The notes under the pieces are model-generated. The model did not search any database and had not been told where the DNA came from. It saw only the letters and a list, made by a program, of their open reading frames with translations. DNA of 30,875 bases from Tieghemiomyces parasiticus (Eukaryota > Kickxellomycota > Dimargaritomycetes > Dimargaritales > Dimargaritaceae), in NCBI GenBank assembly GCA_027575765.1, contig JANBPT010000558.1:1-30875 (forward strand), in the 5' to 3' direction. Made by a program: the position numbers and the translations under genes. Shown piece after piece: positions 10,243-20,137 of the stretch. Positions within the stretch are counted from its first letter, which is position 1; the number at the start of each line of letters is the position of its first letter.

Positions 10243-10895
10243 GGCGTCGGTTAAGGTTGGGTAGGAGGGAGGTAAACGATAGGGGCGTCGGAGAGTGAGT
10301 GGTCGTTGGTTCGGAGAGAGGAATATAGTTAAGTCGAGACGCAAGATGAACAAGGAACGTTGGGCAACGAGAGTGGCCGTAACAAGGTGACCCAGAGGGA
10401 CGACAAGGGGAGAGGGCGATGGAAGCTGCGCGGGGTTGCCGGCCCATACAGTGAGGGAGCCATCCCGTAGCCAATTGTTGCTGGACTGGGCGTCGAACCT
10501 CAACGACCAACCGTGGGTGTGGGCGGGGGGAAAGATCGCGTGGTTCCCTCACCGTGCACGCATACACAGTTGGTGCATTGTTCGTGGTGGTCAGTTGGGT
10601 GGGATGGAGTGGAGGGGGGGGAGTGGTATGTATAGGCATAGCAGGAAGTAAAAGGGCCCGGTGGGGTGAAGGCACACAGGCAAGGCCCCAAAGTGCTGGG
10701 GGGGGGGACGCAAGTCGTCGGTCCGTAAGATGAATCTGGGCGTGTAGTTCGCCGGGTATTAAGGGGGGGGCTAGTATACTTTATGTAAAAATAAGGGCAA
10801 GTAGAGGAGGGCCAAAGAGGGGGCCCAAGCCTAGAAGTCTGATTAACGAAAGCCACGCGCGCCATTCCCCCCCCCTCGCCCATGCCTTGCGAGGC
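10243..10895. other. tropomyosin 5' flank and subtilase 3' flank, rich in G runs
   Basis: No gene. The plus strand carries several runs of eight to eleven G (near 10613, 10697 and 10767), so the tropomyosin sense strand is C-rich here. This is probably promoter and 5' untranslated sequence of tropomyosin together with the short 3' flank of the protease. Confidence 0.4.
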
Positions 10896-13472
10896 TTACG
10901 AGCCGCCGAGTTGGATGGTCGGTGTGATATACGTCTGGGACTCGGTGTCCATAAAGACGGAGAGGAACGTGAACCGCAGGACGTACTTGTTATTGGGCAA
11001 GTCAAAGAGGTCCAGTGGTTTACCAAAGTAGTGCCCACGGCCGCTCCACCGGAACGTGTAGAATGGTACGCCGTTTGTATCCATGGACCGGGACTGCATC
11101 CCGTACAGGTAGCTCTCCACGGAGGCGTGGACACTGTTGGGCGTTGCCGCATAAGCGATCTTGATCATGAGCTGGCGGGCCGGGGCCTGGAGCCGGTAGG
11201 CCACGACGGGGAAGTCCTTTCCGGTGAGGGTGAACCGGTGGACCGACTTGGCGTCCAGGCAGCCCCCACCGCTCTCCCGTAGGAGACATGGCAGGCCAGC
11301 GTAGTTGGACTGGAGAAGCGGGAGGTTGACGGTTGCGTAGGCGCTGCCAAGGTAGGGTAAGGTGTAGTTGATCCCACCCGTGCCGACGGTCGGCGTGGCC
11401 TGGATGTAGCCGCTGTATACCATAAAGTCCCGGCGGTCAAATTTGCTTGACGAAATGGTAACTTCAGCGAAGCTCTCATTGCCGGCCAGGGCGCTGACCG
11501 ACGTCTGCTTGAAGGACACGCTGGCCGCCGTGGTGCTAATGCGGGGCGGGGTGGCCGATTGGGAATCGGTACCCACCCCCGAAACGGACAGGGCCGGTTG
11601 CGAGGAAAAGTGGTAAGTGACTTTGGCGTTGACACGGTTCTCCCACCAAAGCTTCAGCGGGAATTTGGTGTAGCGACGGTCGTCGTAGTATACGGGCACG
11701 CTGCGCCGAAGGGTGAAGGCCAGGTCGGCGTGGAGGGCGTTCCAGGCGTTGACCAGGCCTGTACCCTGTTGGGCCACCGAGAAGTACTGACCCGCAGCGT
11801 TTTTGGCCGGGGTCGCCGTGTGGACGACGTTGGATATCAGGGTTAAGTTGGTTGTGGCCCGTTGGCTCTGGACAAGGAGGGCCACCAACCCGGTCACATA
11901 GGGCGCAGCCATTGACGTGCCCGACATGCTCCCATACGACCCCATGTTCAGCGGTAGGGTAGAGTACACGTTTGACCCCGGGGCCAGGAGGTCCGGTTTG
12001 ATGGCCCCCTCCGGATCGGGACCCCAGGCCGAGTAGGATGCTGGGGTATAGGCAAGTACGTTATCGAAGGCATAGACCTCATGGTTAACGGTTGCTGTGG
12101 CGGCACTACCCCCACTCCCGCCCAGGAGTTTGACCAGTGCCTGGCCGTCGGCTATGGTTAAGGAAAAGGATGGGAGGGTAACTGCCTGGCTATACGAGAT
12201 CGGCCCCATGTCGTCCGTCCTATTGTTGTAGACTGCCAGTGCCACCCCGCCGGCATTTAACACGTTGATCGCCTTGGTCGTGTAGTCACAGGTGCCGCGC
12301 TGCGCCAGGACCAAGGCACCCTTGACCTCTTGGGCGAGAGGTGTGCAAGCCAGATCGGTCCCGTCGGCGCCCGTCGCTCGGACCAAACGAACGTTGCGGA
12401 GATTGAGCGGCGGAAAGTCGGTCTGCTGCTCAGTGCGTTGAATCGGGAAGGTTTTCCCCGCCACGGTGACGTTCAGATGGAGGGCATAGTATCGGGGTAA
12501 TTCCATGGCGCCTACCGCGATGCCTTGCGTCGCTACGGCCGGGGACACGACGGTCCACAGGCCATCCATACCGTTGTTGCCTGCGGCGGTGATCACGTAG
12601 ATCCCTCGTCTGGCCAGTTTGTTCACAATGCTGCTCTCCCCCCAGCCCCGCCAGCCGCCCGGGGTGCCGAGCGACAGGTTCACAACCTGCATACCATCCT
12701 TATGGGCCTGGATGGCGGCCTTGATGACCCAGTTGGTCGGGGCCACCCCTTTACAGTCCATGATCCGGTAGATACCTAGGGTGGCGTTGGGTGCGACGCC
12801 CCGGAATTCCTGGTGGTTACCGGCCAGAACCCCCGCCACGTGAGTCCCGTGTCCGTTGCAGGTGTCGAGCGGGTCTGCTCGGTCGGTATCATTGACGTAG
12901 TTACCACCGTACTGGATACGACAGCCAGGGGTCTTGTAACAACTGCCGAAGGCTGGGTGGTTATAGTCGATCCCGGAATCTAAAATCCCAACCTTGATAC
13001 CAGTCCCGTCCCACTGGGTCGAGTTGTGGACACGGTTAACGCCGGTGTACTCGTGGGCGAGGTTGGGTAGCGGTGGAGAGGTCGGCAGATTGGGCGGTAC
13101 GGGTGGTTGGTCACCGGCATTGGATAGGCGGGTGGCCCATACACTGGCAGCCGAGGTAATGCCGTAGACCGCGTCGAAGTATTTGTCGTCCACGCCAATA
13201 AAGACGCCATTGAATAAGGACGTGTAGTTCTCGTAGACGGTATAGGAAATTCCACCATCCGACAGGGACTTGAAGAAGTCCTGGGTCGCCTGCTCACCCG
13301 CGTCCGTGTCGGGTTCGCCTTCGAACTCGATAATGTACTGGTTCGGCACGATGTTGATGTTCACACCGTCTGTACCGAGCGGAATAGTGGACGAGTCGTC
13401 CGCCCAAGTGTGGGTGGTGAATACTGCTAGAACCAGGAAACTGCCCAGGCCAAGGCGGGCAAAGGAATACAT
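10896..13472 (-). CDS. secreted subtilisin-like serine protease with PA domain (Vpr/C5a-peptidase type)
   Basis: Family S8A endopeptidase, predicted to be secreted and to digest extracellular protein. The intronless product is 858 residues. The start was chosen at the Met in the strong context ccaccATGt, which begins a signal peptide (residues 1-24, ending HTWA); an upstream in-frame GTG is not needed. Domains in order: inhibitor-I9 propeptide (about 43-118, opening NQYIIEFEG); catalytic domain with Asp165 (VGILDSGID), His208 (NGHGTHVAG), oxyanion Asn299 (AAGNN) and Ser520 (GTSMAAP); a protease-associated domain inserted at about 355-460; and a C-terminal Fn3-like region (about 590-858). All catalytic residues are intact. 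It resembles bacterial minor extracellular protease Vpr and its fungal relatives. Lack of introns sets it apart from its neighbours. An 18-bp direct repeat lies upstream. Confidence 0.95.
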   Translation of the reverse strand: MYSFARLGLGSFLVLAVFTTHTWADDSSTIPLGTDGVNINIVPNQYIIEFEGEPDTDAGEQATQDFFKSLSDGGISYTVYENYTSLFNGVFIGVDDKYFDAVYGITSAASVWATRLSNAGDQPPVPPNLPTSPPLPNLAHEYTGVNRVHNSTQWDGTGIKVGILDSGIDYNHPAFGSCYKTPGCRIQYGGNYVNDTDRADPLDTCNGHGTHVAGVLAGNHQEFRGVAPNATLGIYRIMDCKGVAPTNWVIKAAIQAHKDGMQVVNLSLGTPGGWRGWGESSIVNKLARRGIYVITAAGNNGMDGLWTVVSPAVATQGIAVGAMELPRYYALHLNVTVAGKTFPIQRTEQQTDFPPLNLRNVRLVRATGADGTDLACTPLAQEVKGALVLAQRGTCDYTTKAINVLNAGGVALAVYNNRTDDMGPISYSQAVTLPSFSLTIADGQALVKLLGGSGGSAATATVNHEVYAFDNVLAYTPASYSAWGPDPEGAIKPDLLAPGSNVYSTLPLNMGSYGSMSGTSMAAPYVTGLVALLVQSQRATTNLTLISNVVHTATPAKNAAGQYFSVAQQGTGLVNAWNALHADLAFTLRRSVPVYYDDRRYTKFPLKLWWENRVNAKVTYHFSSQPALSVSGVGTDSQSATPPRISTTAASVSFKQTSVSALAGNESFAEVTISSSKFDRRDFMVYSGYIQATPTVGTGGINYTLPYLGSAYATVNLPLLQSNYAGLPCLLRESGGGCLDAKSVHRFTLTGKDFPVVAYRLQAPARQLMIKIAYAATPNSVHASVESYLYGMQSRSMDTNGVPFYTFRWSGRGHYFGKPLDLFDLPNNKYVLRFTFLSVFMDTESQTYITPTIQLGGS

Positions 13473-15341
13473 GGTGGAGTGGTAGGTACTATAGTAACAA
13501 GATTGTAGACAAAATATCACCAGATTGGAATTGTAGCAGGGATGGCCGGGTAAACGAATAGCAGCTGCGTAGTAATAAAGCTAGGGCATAACCAATGGTA
13601 AGTGGGGCGCGGTGGCGATCGTGGTAAAAGGGGTGGCCAGACACAATACCCGAGATTGAAAATAATACACGCCTTGAGAATAACCAGAATTTTGTGCAAG
13701 GTAAGTGGGGCGCGGTGCCGGATTATATTGTTGACCGGCAAGCTCGTATGCGACGCTTAGTTGGCCTATTCACGCCTCCCTCTTCCCGTTTCGCTCGTCA
13801 GTAGCCTTGGATTTGAGCGAAGTGTAAATCTTTCAGACTCAGGGTGTAACCTCTTCAGGGCCGAAATAATGGATCGTCATACTAAACTACCGACCCCTGT
13901 CCTGACACAGTCCGCTCTTTTGGCGCCTTCTCCTGTCGATACGAATAGATTCCCCATAATTGAGATCTGGTTCTCGCTCACCACTGGGTGGAATGCCCGT
14001 TTCACAATAAAAATGAATAAAAAAAGCCGACATCTACACGCTGCCGCCGGGAAAAATCACATACCTGAGACCGGGTGTGATATAGGTAAAGAAGCCGAGA
14101 ATTAAATATTATCAATCAGGCAGTGTCGTGGGAGGGAAAAGGCTCAGCCATATGAACTACAAGAACGGTTCACTACGATACAAATAATATTATTTGCAGG
14201 TAGATGGGTTACATTGACAGACTTGAGCGTCTATTTCAGATCGGTTCTCTGCAGGTTAAAAGGAATGGCCGCCATATTCTGATGAAAGCGATCGACGGGG
14301 TGAATTGGCGTACCGCAGGGTCGCTCCTTCCGTTCACACTGGCGACCTTCGGGTCAGCAGTTAAGAGGAGTGTACTAGCTTAAAAATATCAACAGCGGCA
14401 ATGGTGATAGACAAGATGGTCGTAGAGATTTTCTGCTTGAGTAGCTGGCCTGTATAGGCGAGGGAGACAGTCGATGATCAATGGAGTATGGGCGTAGAAA
14501 TACCCAGACCTCGATGGGGATGGTTAGACTAATTTCGTTTGAATCAGTAAAGCTGTATGGAATCCAGAATGACATTTTTTCACACTTTATCCAATTATTA
14601 GTTTTACAAATTCACGTTTAAGTTCGAAAGAAGGCTAACTCCTCCTGACCAGCTAACGCTTTAAATCTTTAGGTTCAGAGCTTGACCGCTTTTACAAACT
14701 GACTATTCAACCCTTCGGCTCCCGTTTTTCATCAAGTAGGGAATGACTTGCTATATCCGCGTGGGCCAAATCGTGTCGGCCATATGAACAGTGCGCGCAT
14801 CTTTCATGAATACTAACGCGCAGGGTTAGCGATGGCGACGGGATAATTTGGTGGCTGGAGTACCACGGCATAAGCCGCTGATCACCTTGTTCTCTCCCAT
14901 CGGTCTGACCGTGCCGTTGTGCCCTGAATTATGAGATGGCCCAGTCACAGTCGGACCGAACGAACTCGCAAATAGGACTGACACCCCCCCCCATACATCA
15001 TAAGCCTCATATCTGGCCCTCATCACTCGACTACTAATCACGGTCACCTTAGAGGGTTTACTGAGAAGAAACGATAAAAAAGGCGTAGCGTGGCTGACGG
15101 CTAATGAAGGTCAATCATGGCTCCGCTGCCAGGCAAAAACACAAACGCCCGGGAAAGTAGCCGGCTTGTGACTAGCAAACTTATTGGTTACCTTCCGTAC
15201 TTCGTAATGAATGACAGAAAACGTCACTCCTTTGGGAATACGCCCAGGATCTCTCAAAGACAAAGGTGTCAATCAGATGCTATTCAATTCGAGGTGTGTA
15301 TGTATCGACCCACCCCTTCCCATAATCGTGTGTTGCATATT
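13473..15341. other. subtilase promoter and ABD1 3' flank
   Basis: No supported gene. It contains the 18-bp direct repeat described separately. A 59-codon ATG frame at 14204-14383 (plus) follows an acceptor-like ttatttgcag but resembles nothing known. The rest shows no structure I can support. Confidence 0.35.
13597..13717. promoter_or_regulatory. 18-bp direct repeat upstream of the subtilase
   Basis: ggtaagtggggcgcggtg occurs twice without a mismatch, at 13597-13614 and 13700-13717, that is 125-245 bp before the protease ATG. The position and GC-rich core suggest a paired regulator-binding site for the protease gene. A chance or transposon-derived repeat remains possible. Confidence 0.4.
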
Positions 15342-17352
15342 TTAACGCTGGATCTTACGGAAGGCAAAGGCCAGGTAGAGACCTGAGGGCATGGTAACGC
15401 GGTCGGAGATTCAAACAGAACAGGACATAAGGCCATGAGAACGGTTAGCGTTAGAACAGGGGATACGAAAAAAATATTATGTATGCGGGGGAGGTATGGC
15501 AATGAAAATAGGTTTCTTTCAAATGAGGGCTGTCACACTCGTTGTACTTGACTGCCTTGACATTCATAATCCGCTCCCCTCCCCCGCCTTGATTTCACTT
15601 ACCAGCAGCCTCCCATTCGTCTCGACTCATCGTAGCCCCATCATCTGTGACCACACCCATAGAATATAGGGTATTGACGGCGTCTTGGTTACCGAGTAAG
15701 GACTGGTAGTACTCGTGGAAGGGCTTCTGGAAAATGAGCTGGAGACCGTACTCCGCGGCCATTCTGGATGGTATGAATGATTGGTAGTCCCAGGTGGACA
15801 CGGGGAGGGAATGGAAGTGTAGATCAGGTTAGGCCAGCAACATGGGACGAGGGGCACACTGACGTGGGTAGGGCGAGGTAAAGACAGAACAACGCATGCC
15901 TCTGCCTTGGGCAGTCAAAAATATACCTTTCAAATGTGGGGAAGTGCACGAGGTATTCGGGACAATCGTCCACGGCATCTTCAAGGGTGAAGCGGTACCG
16001 GTGGCCAAACAATGAAAAGTCGGTCTTGTTCTCAAACTCTACCTGGTAGATTGCATTGCCGAAACTGAGCCCTGGTGAGTTGTGGAGCCTTTTTCTGAGA
16101 AGTAAGAAGTGGGAAAGGAGGAGGGGTCGTCATGGAAAATTAGGTTGTAGGGAGGATGAGTGAATACAGCGCACCAAGTATAGAGGGCTGGCGCCCAATG
16201 GAGAGAGAGAGAGAGAGAGAGGCACACGCGCAATTACTTTTGTTTGGGCTACGCCACCCTGGCCTCACAGTGAATATACATCTACTTTTAGGCCAGGATC
16301 TTCGATATAAACCGCGACAGCATCGTGATGCGTCAGCAGCGAGGAAAGGCTAGAAATTATATATATAAACGAAAAGGAAAATAGCATTGATGGTCCGGAG
16401 AAGAGGCGATCACGCCTCACTGAACGACCCCACCTTGACCTGAGAGGGTAGGGGCTAAGTGATTGGCCGACTTACACGAGCCAATTGGCGTCGGGTGTGG
16501 TGCCGATGAAGATCCCGTCGGGGCGTAGATTTTGGGCCACGTTCTGGAGCATCTGCCGCGCCGTCTGCTCCGTGGCGAAGGCGTAGTGCATGCAGAACTG
16601 CATGCTGACAATGTCGGCGACAAAATCACGAGGCAGGATGGATTGTAGCGAATTCTAAGAATTTGAAGAATAGTGCAGCGAGGGTGGGAGGGAAGTGGCG
16701 GTAATGAAGGGGTATGTAGGGTTAGATTTTACATACGATGCAGATACTCGGGGACGCCCTGGCTGCCCCACCTCTGGAGATTTCGCCGGCATCGGGCTAA
16801 GTCTCACCCTATAGCAGTCTAGGGCGTGAAATTCCGCACTAAACTTGTTCCGCCGGTTCTCGTTATACCGGGCCTGGGCCTGTTCGATTGATACGGCCGC
16901 GATGTCTAAGTAAGGCAGAGCATTTAAGGTAAGAGACAGGTTAGCCCCCAGGTTAGCTAGAAGGGAAATAATCGCGACCCTGTAGTCCGCAACTCACAGG
17001 CTCTTACCTTCCACCGTGTAAGTTTTTAGGTAGCACATCAAGCCAGGAAGGTTGTGCATACCATCTTCTCTTCATAGCTATCTTACTTACCGATTCCGAC
17101 GTAGTACCCGATGCGAGCCATGCCCCATTTGCCCAAATCACCGCCCTTACCACACCCAATGTCCAGCACACGGAACCCGCGGCGGCAGAATCGCTGAATG
17201 AGCGTAGCCTTGACCCAATTGTTGAACTTGCGCAGTCGAATAATCTTAGACTCTCGGCGCTTTTCGAGGCCTAGTTCCGGCCGGGAGTTGTAGTGGCTAG
17301 CGACATGCTGGGCACTGCTCTCGGTCGGCGCCGCGGGCGGTTTCGGGTCCAT
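15342..17352 (-). CDS. ABD1: mRNA cap guanine-N7 methyltransferase
   Basis: Nuclear enzyme that transfers a methyl group from S-adenosylmethionine to N7 of the guanine cap on nascent mRNA. Six exons: 17352-17091, 16905-16808, 16654-16476, 16094-15927, 15763-15603 and 15382-15342. All have GT-AG borders, and the joined frame gives 302 residues. Motifs: YNSRPELGLEKRRES and IIRLRKFNNWVK (21-48), SAM motif I VLDIGCGKGGDLGKW (62-76), the acidic SAM-binding GIDIAAVSIEQA, SMQFCMHYAF (137-146), IGTTPDANWL and FGHRYRFTLEDAVDDCPEYL. The tail LYLAFAFRK is recovered only with the 41-base last exon, which confirms it. The protein is shorter than yeast Abd1 or human RNMT because it lacks their long N-terminal extension. 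It is divergent from APS3, sharing a 404-bp intergenic region. Confidence 0.94.
16201..16220. repeat. (GA)10 microsatellite in ABD1 intron 3
   Basis: Ten uninterrupted GA units lie inside the longest ABD1 intron (16095-16475). On the transcribed strand this is a TC run, far from either splice site. Confidence 0.9.
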
Positions 17353-17756
17353 GGCGGAAGTGTACGGGGGGTGGGCTGGGGATTGCGTAACGGGCTGTTG
17401 GAATGCGCAAGCTGCAATTGAAAAGCAAAAGGGGATAGTGGCAAATCCATGAGATGAGGAATGTGGTAGCTAGACATGTATCCCCCCCCGTTCCCTCCGC
17501 CAGAGAGCGATGTAGCTAGAGTAAACGATGAGGACTGGCTACTCTAGGCTTATCGACTTGATTTGTGCATTTTTCTACCCTTGCCTTCTCTCACCCATCA
17601 CATTTGGCCAGTTCAATTGCCTGAAACCTGCCCGCGTGCATTCCTTACTATCGTCGTCCGCTTCCTCGCTCCGGTCGAGCCTCGCCGACCTCAAAACGTT
17701 GCCCGACCCTGTGCCACTTGGTCCTATTGCCCCCCTCCCCTCCCCGAGTTGCCAAT
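17353..17756. promoter_or_regulatory. bidirectional promoter region between ABD1 and APS3
   Basis: A 404-bp region between two divergently transcribed start codons. There is no clear TATA box for either gene, as is common for housekeeping genes. Pyrimidine-rich tracts precede the APS3 ATG. Confidence 0.5.
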
Positions 17757-18853
17757 ATGATAAAGTCTGTCCTCATCTTCAACACCCAGGGCAAACCCCG
17801 CCTAACCAAATTTTACCAGCAGATTGTGAGTTATCCTGTCTTGTCGGTGCTAAGTCGGCCGCGTGCCCTGGTAGGCACGGAAAGGCAGACTCGCCCACAC
17901 CTGGCGTATCCCTCATACACCTCTCCCGCTTATACCATCCAAAAACGCCTTACCGCTGCTTCGCACACCTATCCCGCCCCAGGACGTCGAGGTTGAACAG
18001 GCTATCCTCAAAGAGATTCATTCCCTCGTGGCCCGGCGACCAGCCCAGGCCTGTAACTTTTTGGAGGGTAGCAAACTCCTGGGCGGCGCGGACACGCGCA
18101 TTATTTACCGCAACTACGCCACGCTCTACTTTGTCTTCGTGGTTGATTCATCTGAGAGCGAACTTGGCATCTTGGATCTCATTCAGGTTAGTTTTCTTGA
18201 TGGTAGCCCCCCCCGTGGTGTACGGACTGAGTTACCAACGACCTCTTCATGGGCCCATTCCACCTTCGATTCGACCGATTCAGAGAGCCGAAAATTGTCA
18301 ACCCGTCAACTCCAACCTTAATTTCACGGTCCACGCTCTCCCCCTCTTTACCCCGACACTAGGTATTTGTGGAGACCCTAGACCGATGTTTCGAGAACGT
18401 CTGCGAGCTCGACCTGGTAAGTAGATATGACCCCAACTTCGTTCATTAGCGAATTCCCAGCTATCGTAACACTAGTCACCTTCTAATCTCCTTTCCCCCT
18501 TCTTTTGTATGCCCTACTTTTACGTCAACCCGGGCCAGATCTTCCATTTTGAGGAGGTCAACTATATTCTGTCCGAAATCATCACTGGCGGCATGGTAAG
18601 TAGCTCTCCACCAACCCATAGTATGGCATTGATTCGACCCTTCCGCCCAATTACGTCAGGACTCAGAGCCGATCCACCAGGTTGCCGCGGGCCTAACGCC
18701 CTAGTAATCCACATCTGATTTCGCCTGTTTCCGCCCTCCCAGGTCCTGGAAACCAATATCAACGAAATCATCCAGGCCATCCGGGATAGCAACCGGCTAA
18801 TGAAGGCCAACTCTGCGAACGGTGGCGCCGACGATCGTTCGCGGTGGGTTTAA
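17757..18853 (+). CDS. APS3: AP-3 adaptor complex sigma subunit
   Basis: Small subunit of the AP-3 clathrin-associated adaptor, which sorts cargo from Golgi or endosomes to the vacuole/lysosome. Five exons: 17757-17825, 17983-18186, 18363-18416, 18539-18595 and 18743-18853. Every join is phase 0 with GT-AG borders, giving 164 residues. The longin-type fold runs through MIKSVLIFNTQGKPRLTKFY (1-20), ACNFLEGSKLLGG, IIYRNYATLYFVFVVDSSES, ELGILDLIQ|VFVETLDRCFENVCELDL|IFHFEEVNYILSEIITGGM and VLETNINEII. The GKPRL and CNFLEG signatures and the VFVETLDRCFENVCELDL stretch match sigma-3 rather than sigma-1 or sigma-2. The short C-terminus lacks the extension of animal sigma-3. It ends 225 bp from the convergent EAF6 gene. 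Confidence 0.95.
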
Positions 18854-19078
18854 AGCAGCCCAGCGCCAAGCGTCGAGCGAGCGGAGTCTAATACGCCCGA
18901 TTGAGGACCTATTGGTTATTAGGAACCGTATTCTATTACAAAATGAGGGAATTTGACACGCATTCGCAGACACGCACAACAATACAAATAATAGGTACAG
19001 TGAGAAAAAAGAAGCACGGGACAAATATATGTTGGGAAGCTCACACCCCCTTCCTTAGAAACACAGCTAAATAGGGAT
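18854..19078. other. convergent 3' flanks of APS3 and EAF6
   Basis: 225 bp between two stop codons on opposite strands. AT-rich, with acaatacaaataatagg near 18979 that could serve APS3 3'-end formation. No gene. Confidence 0.4.
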
Positions 19079-20137
19079 CTAAACTTCCACCTCTTCCTCA
19101 GTATCGGCGGTGGGGTTCAACCGGGCCTTCTTTGGGTTGCGGTAGGCTGGCGGCGTGCCTCCCCGCGCGGCGGCAGCCTTGAGTCGCTTCTTTTTGAGCG
19201 TGCCTTTGCTTGTGGATGACAACGGGGTCACCGAGCGGTCTTGGTACATGTCTTCATAGCCTACCGAGTACTGTTCTTCCCGGCCTTTGGCTTCGAGGGC
19301 CTGTCGTGCGAAGATTGGTAAGGAACGCCGTAAAAATGTGCTGTGCGTCGTTAGAATTGGAAGCCGTAATGTGCGAGTGTACCGCGCTCGCATGACCATG
19401 AACACTGAAGTGTGCCGAAGGCTTACCTTCTGGTATGTTGACGAGGAGTTGGAAAATATCCGGTCGTTTTCGGACACCTTGGGGCGCTTGTGGGTGGGCC
19501 GGGAGGCGAGGTAGCCATCGAACCCGCGAATGATGTTGCCCTGGTTGGTGTCTTCTAGATAAGATCCTTCGAAGGCGTAAATGGAGGCTTCCAGCGAGGC
19601 CTGCCGTGGGTGGTAAGGTACGGAGCAAAGCGGGACGCGTACGTTCATGTCGTGGGCGGCGATAACGCTGATGTGGTGAGCCATTCGTACTGCCAACGAG
19701 ATAGGTGGATTCGGGCCGAATGCAAAGCCCGGTCCATTGAGGGCAAGGACCAAGGCCAGAGGATTCACCTCCCTCCGAAAACCTACCAGATTGCGGTCGA
19801 CCTGCCGCTTACGCGTAAGTAAGTCTTGCAATTCCTTCTCGGCATCTTTGAGCGTTTCGGCCGTGATCTGGTATACGAAGACGATTTAGAAGGGTAGGCT
19901 CAGACGAGGAGAAGGGGGGGGTGAACAAGAGTCAGCGCATGCCACCTGTGGGTATAGCTTCTAGCCATAGAATCCCGCATTTCCCCTTCGCCAACATCCA
20001 GCTCGCCGGCATCTGGTCAACACGAACTGTATGGGGCCTACCTTGGCAGAAGCGCCGTCCGCGGTGTCTTTGGGCGTGGCATCGGCATCCTTAGCGGCAG
20101 CCTTCGGCGGCGAATCCTCTTTCTTGACTTCGGGCAT
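19079..20137 (-). CDS. EAF6: NuA4 histone acetyltransferase subunit Eaf6
   Basis: Subunit of the NuA4 (and NuA3-type) histone acetyltransferase complexes in the nucleus; relative of human MEAF6. Four exons: 20137-20042, 19867-19787, 19600-19427 and 19300-19079, all joined in phase 0, giving 190 residues. Exon 1 is a Lys/Glu/Ala-rich acidic leader starting MPEVKKED. Exons 2-3 carry the family core: [16 protein letters not shown], then [29 protein letters not shown] and [14 protein letters not shown]. The last exon is a basic then acidic tail with KKKRLK and KKAR stretches (nuclear-signal-like) and the end TEEEVEV. Introns 2 (186 bp) and 3 (126 bp) are multiples of three without in-frame stops, so retention would keep the frame. 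The start was chosen at MPEV because the frame upstream is not family-like. Confidence 0.93.

Noticed and set aside
13473..13520. N-terminal extension of the subtilase from a GTG codon
   Set aside because: The internal ATG has an ideal context and begins a normal signal peptide; the extra 16 residues would bury it.
14204..14383. 59-residue plus-strand ATG frame following an acceptor-like ttatttgcag
   Set aside because: No recognisable protein, no upstream exon and no 3' signal; kept only as a note in the intergenic entry.
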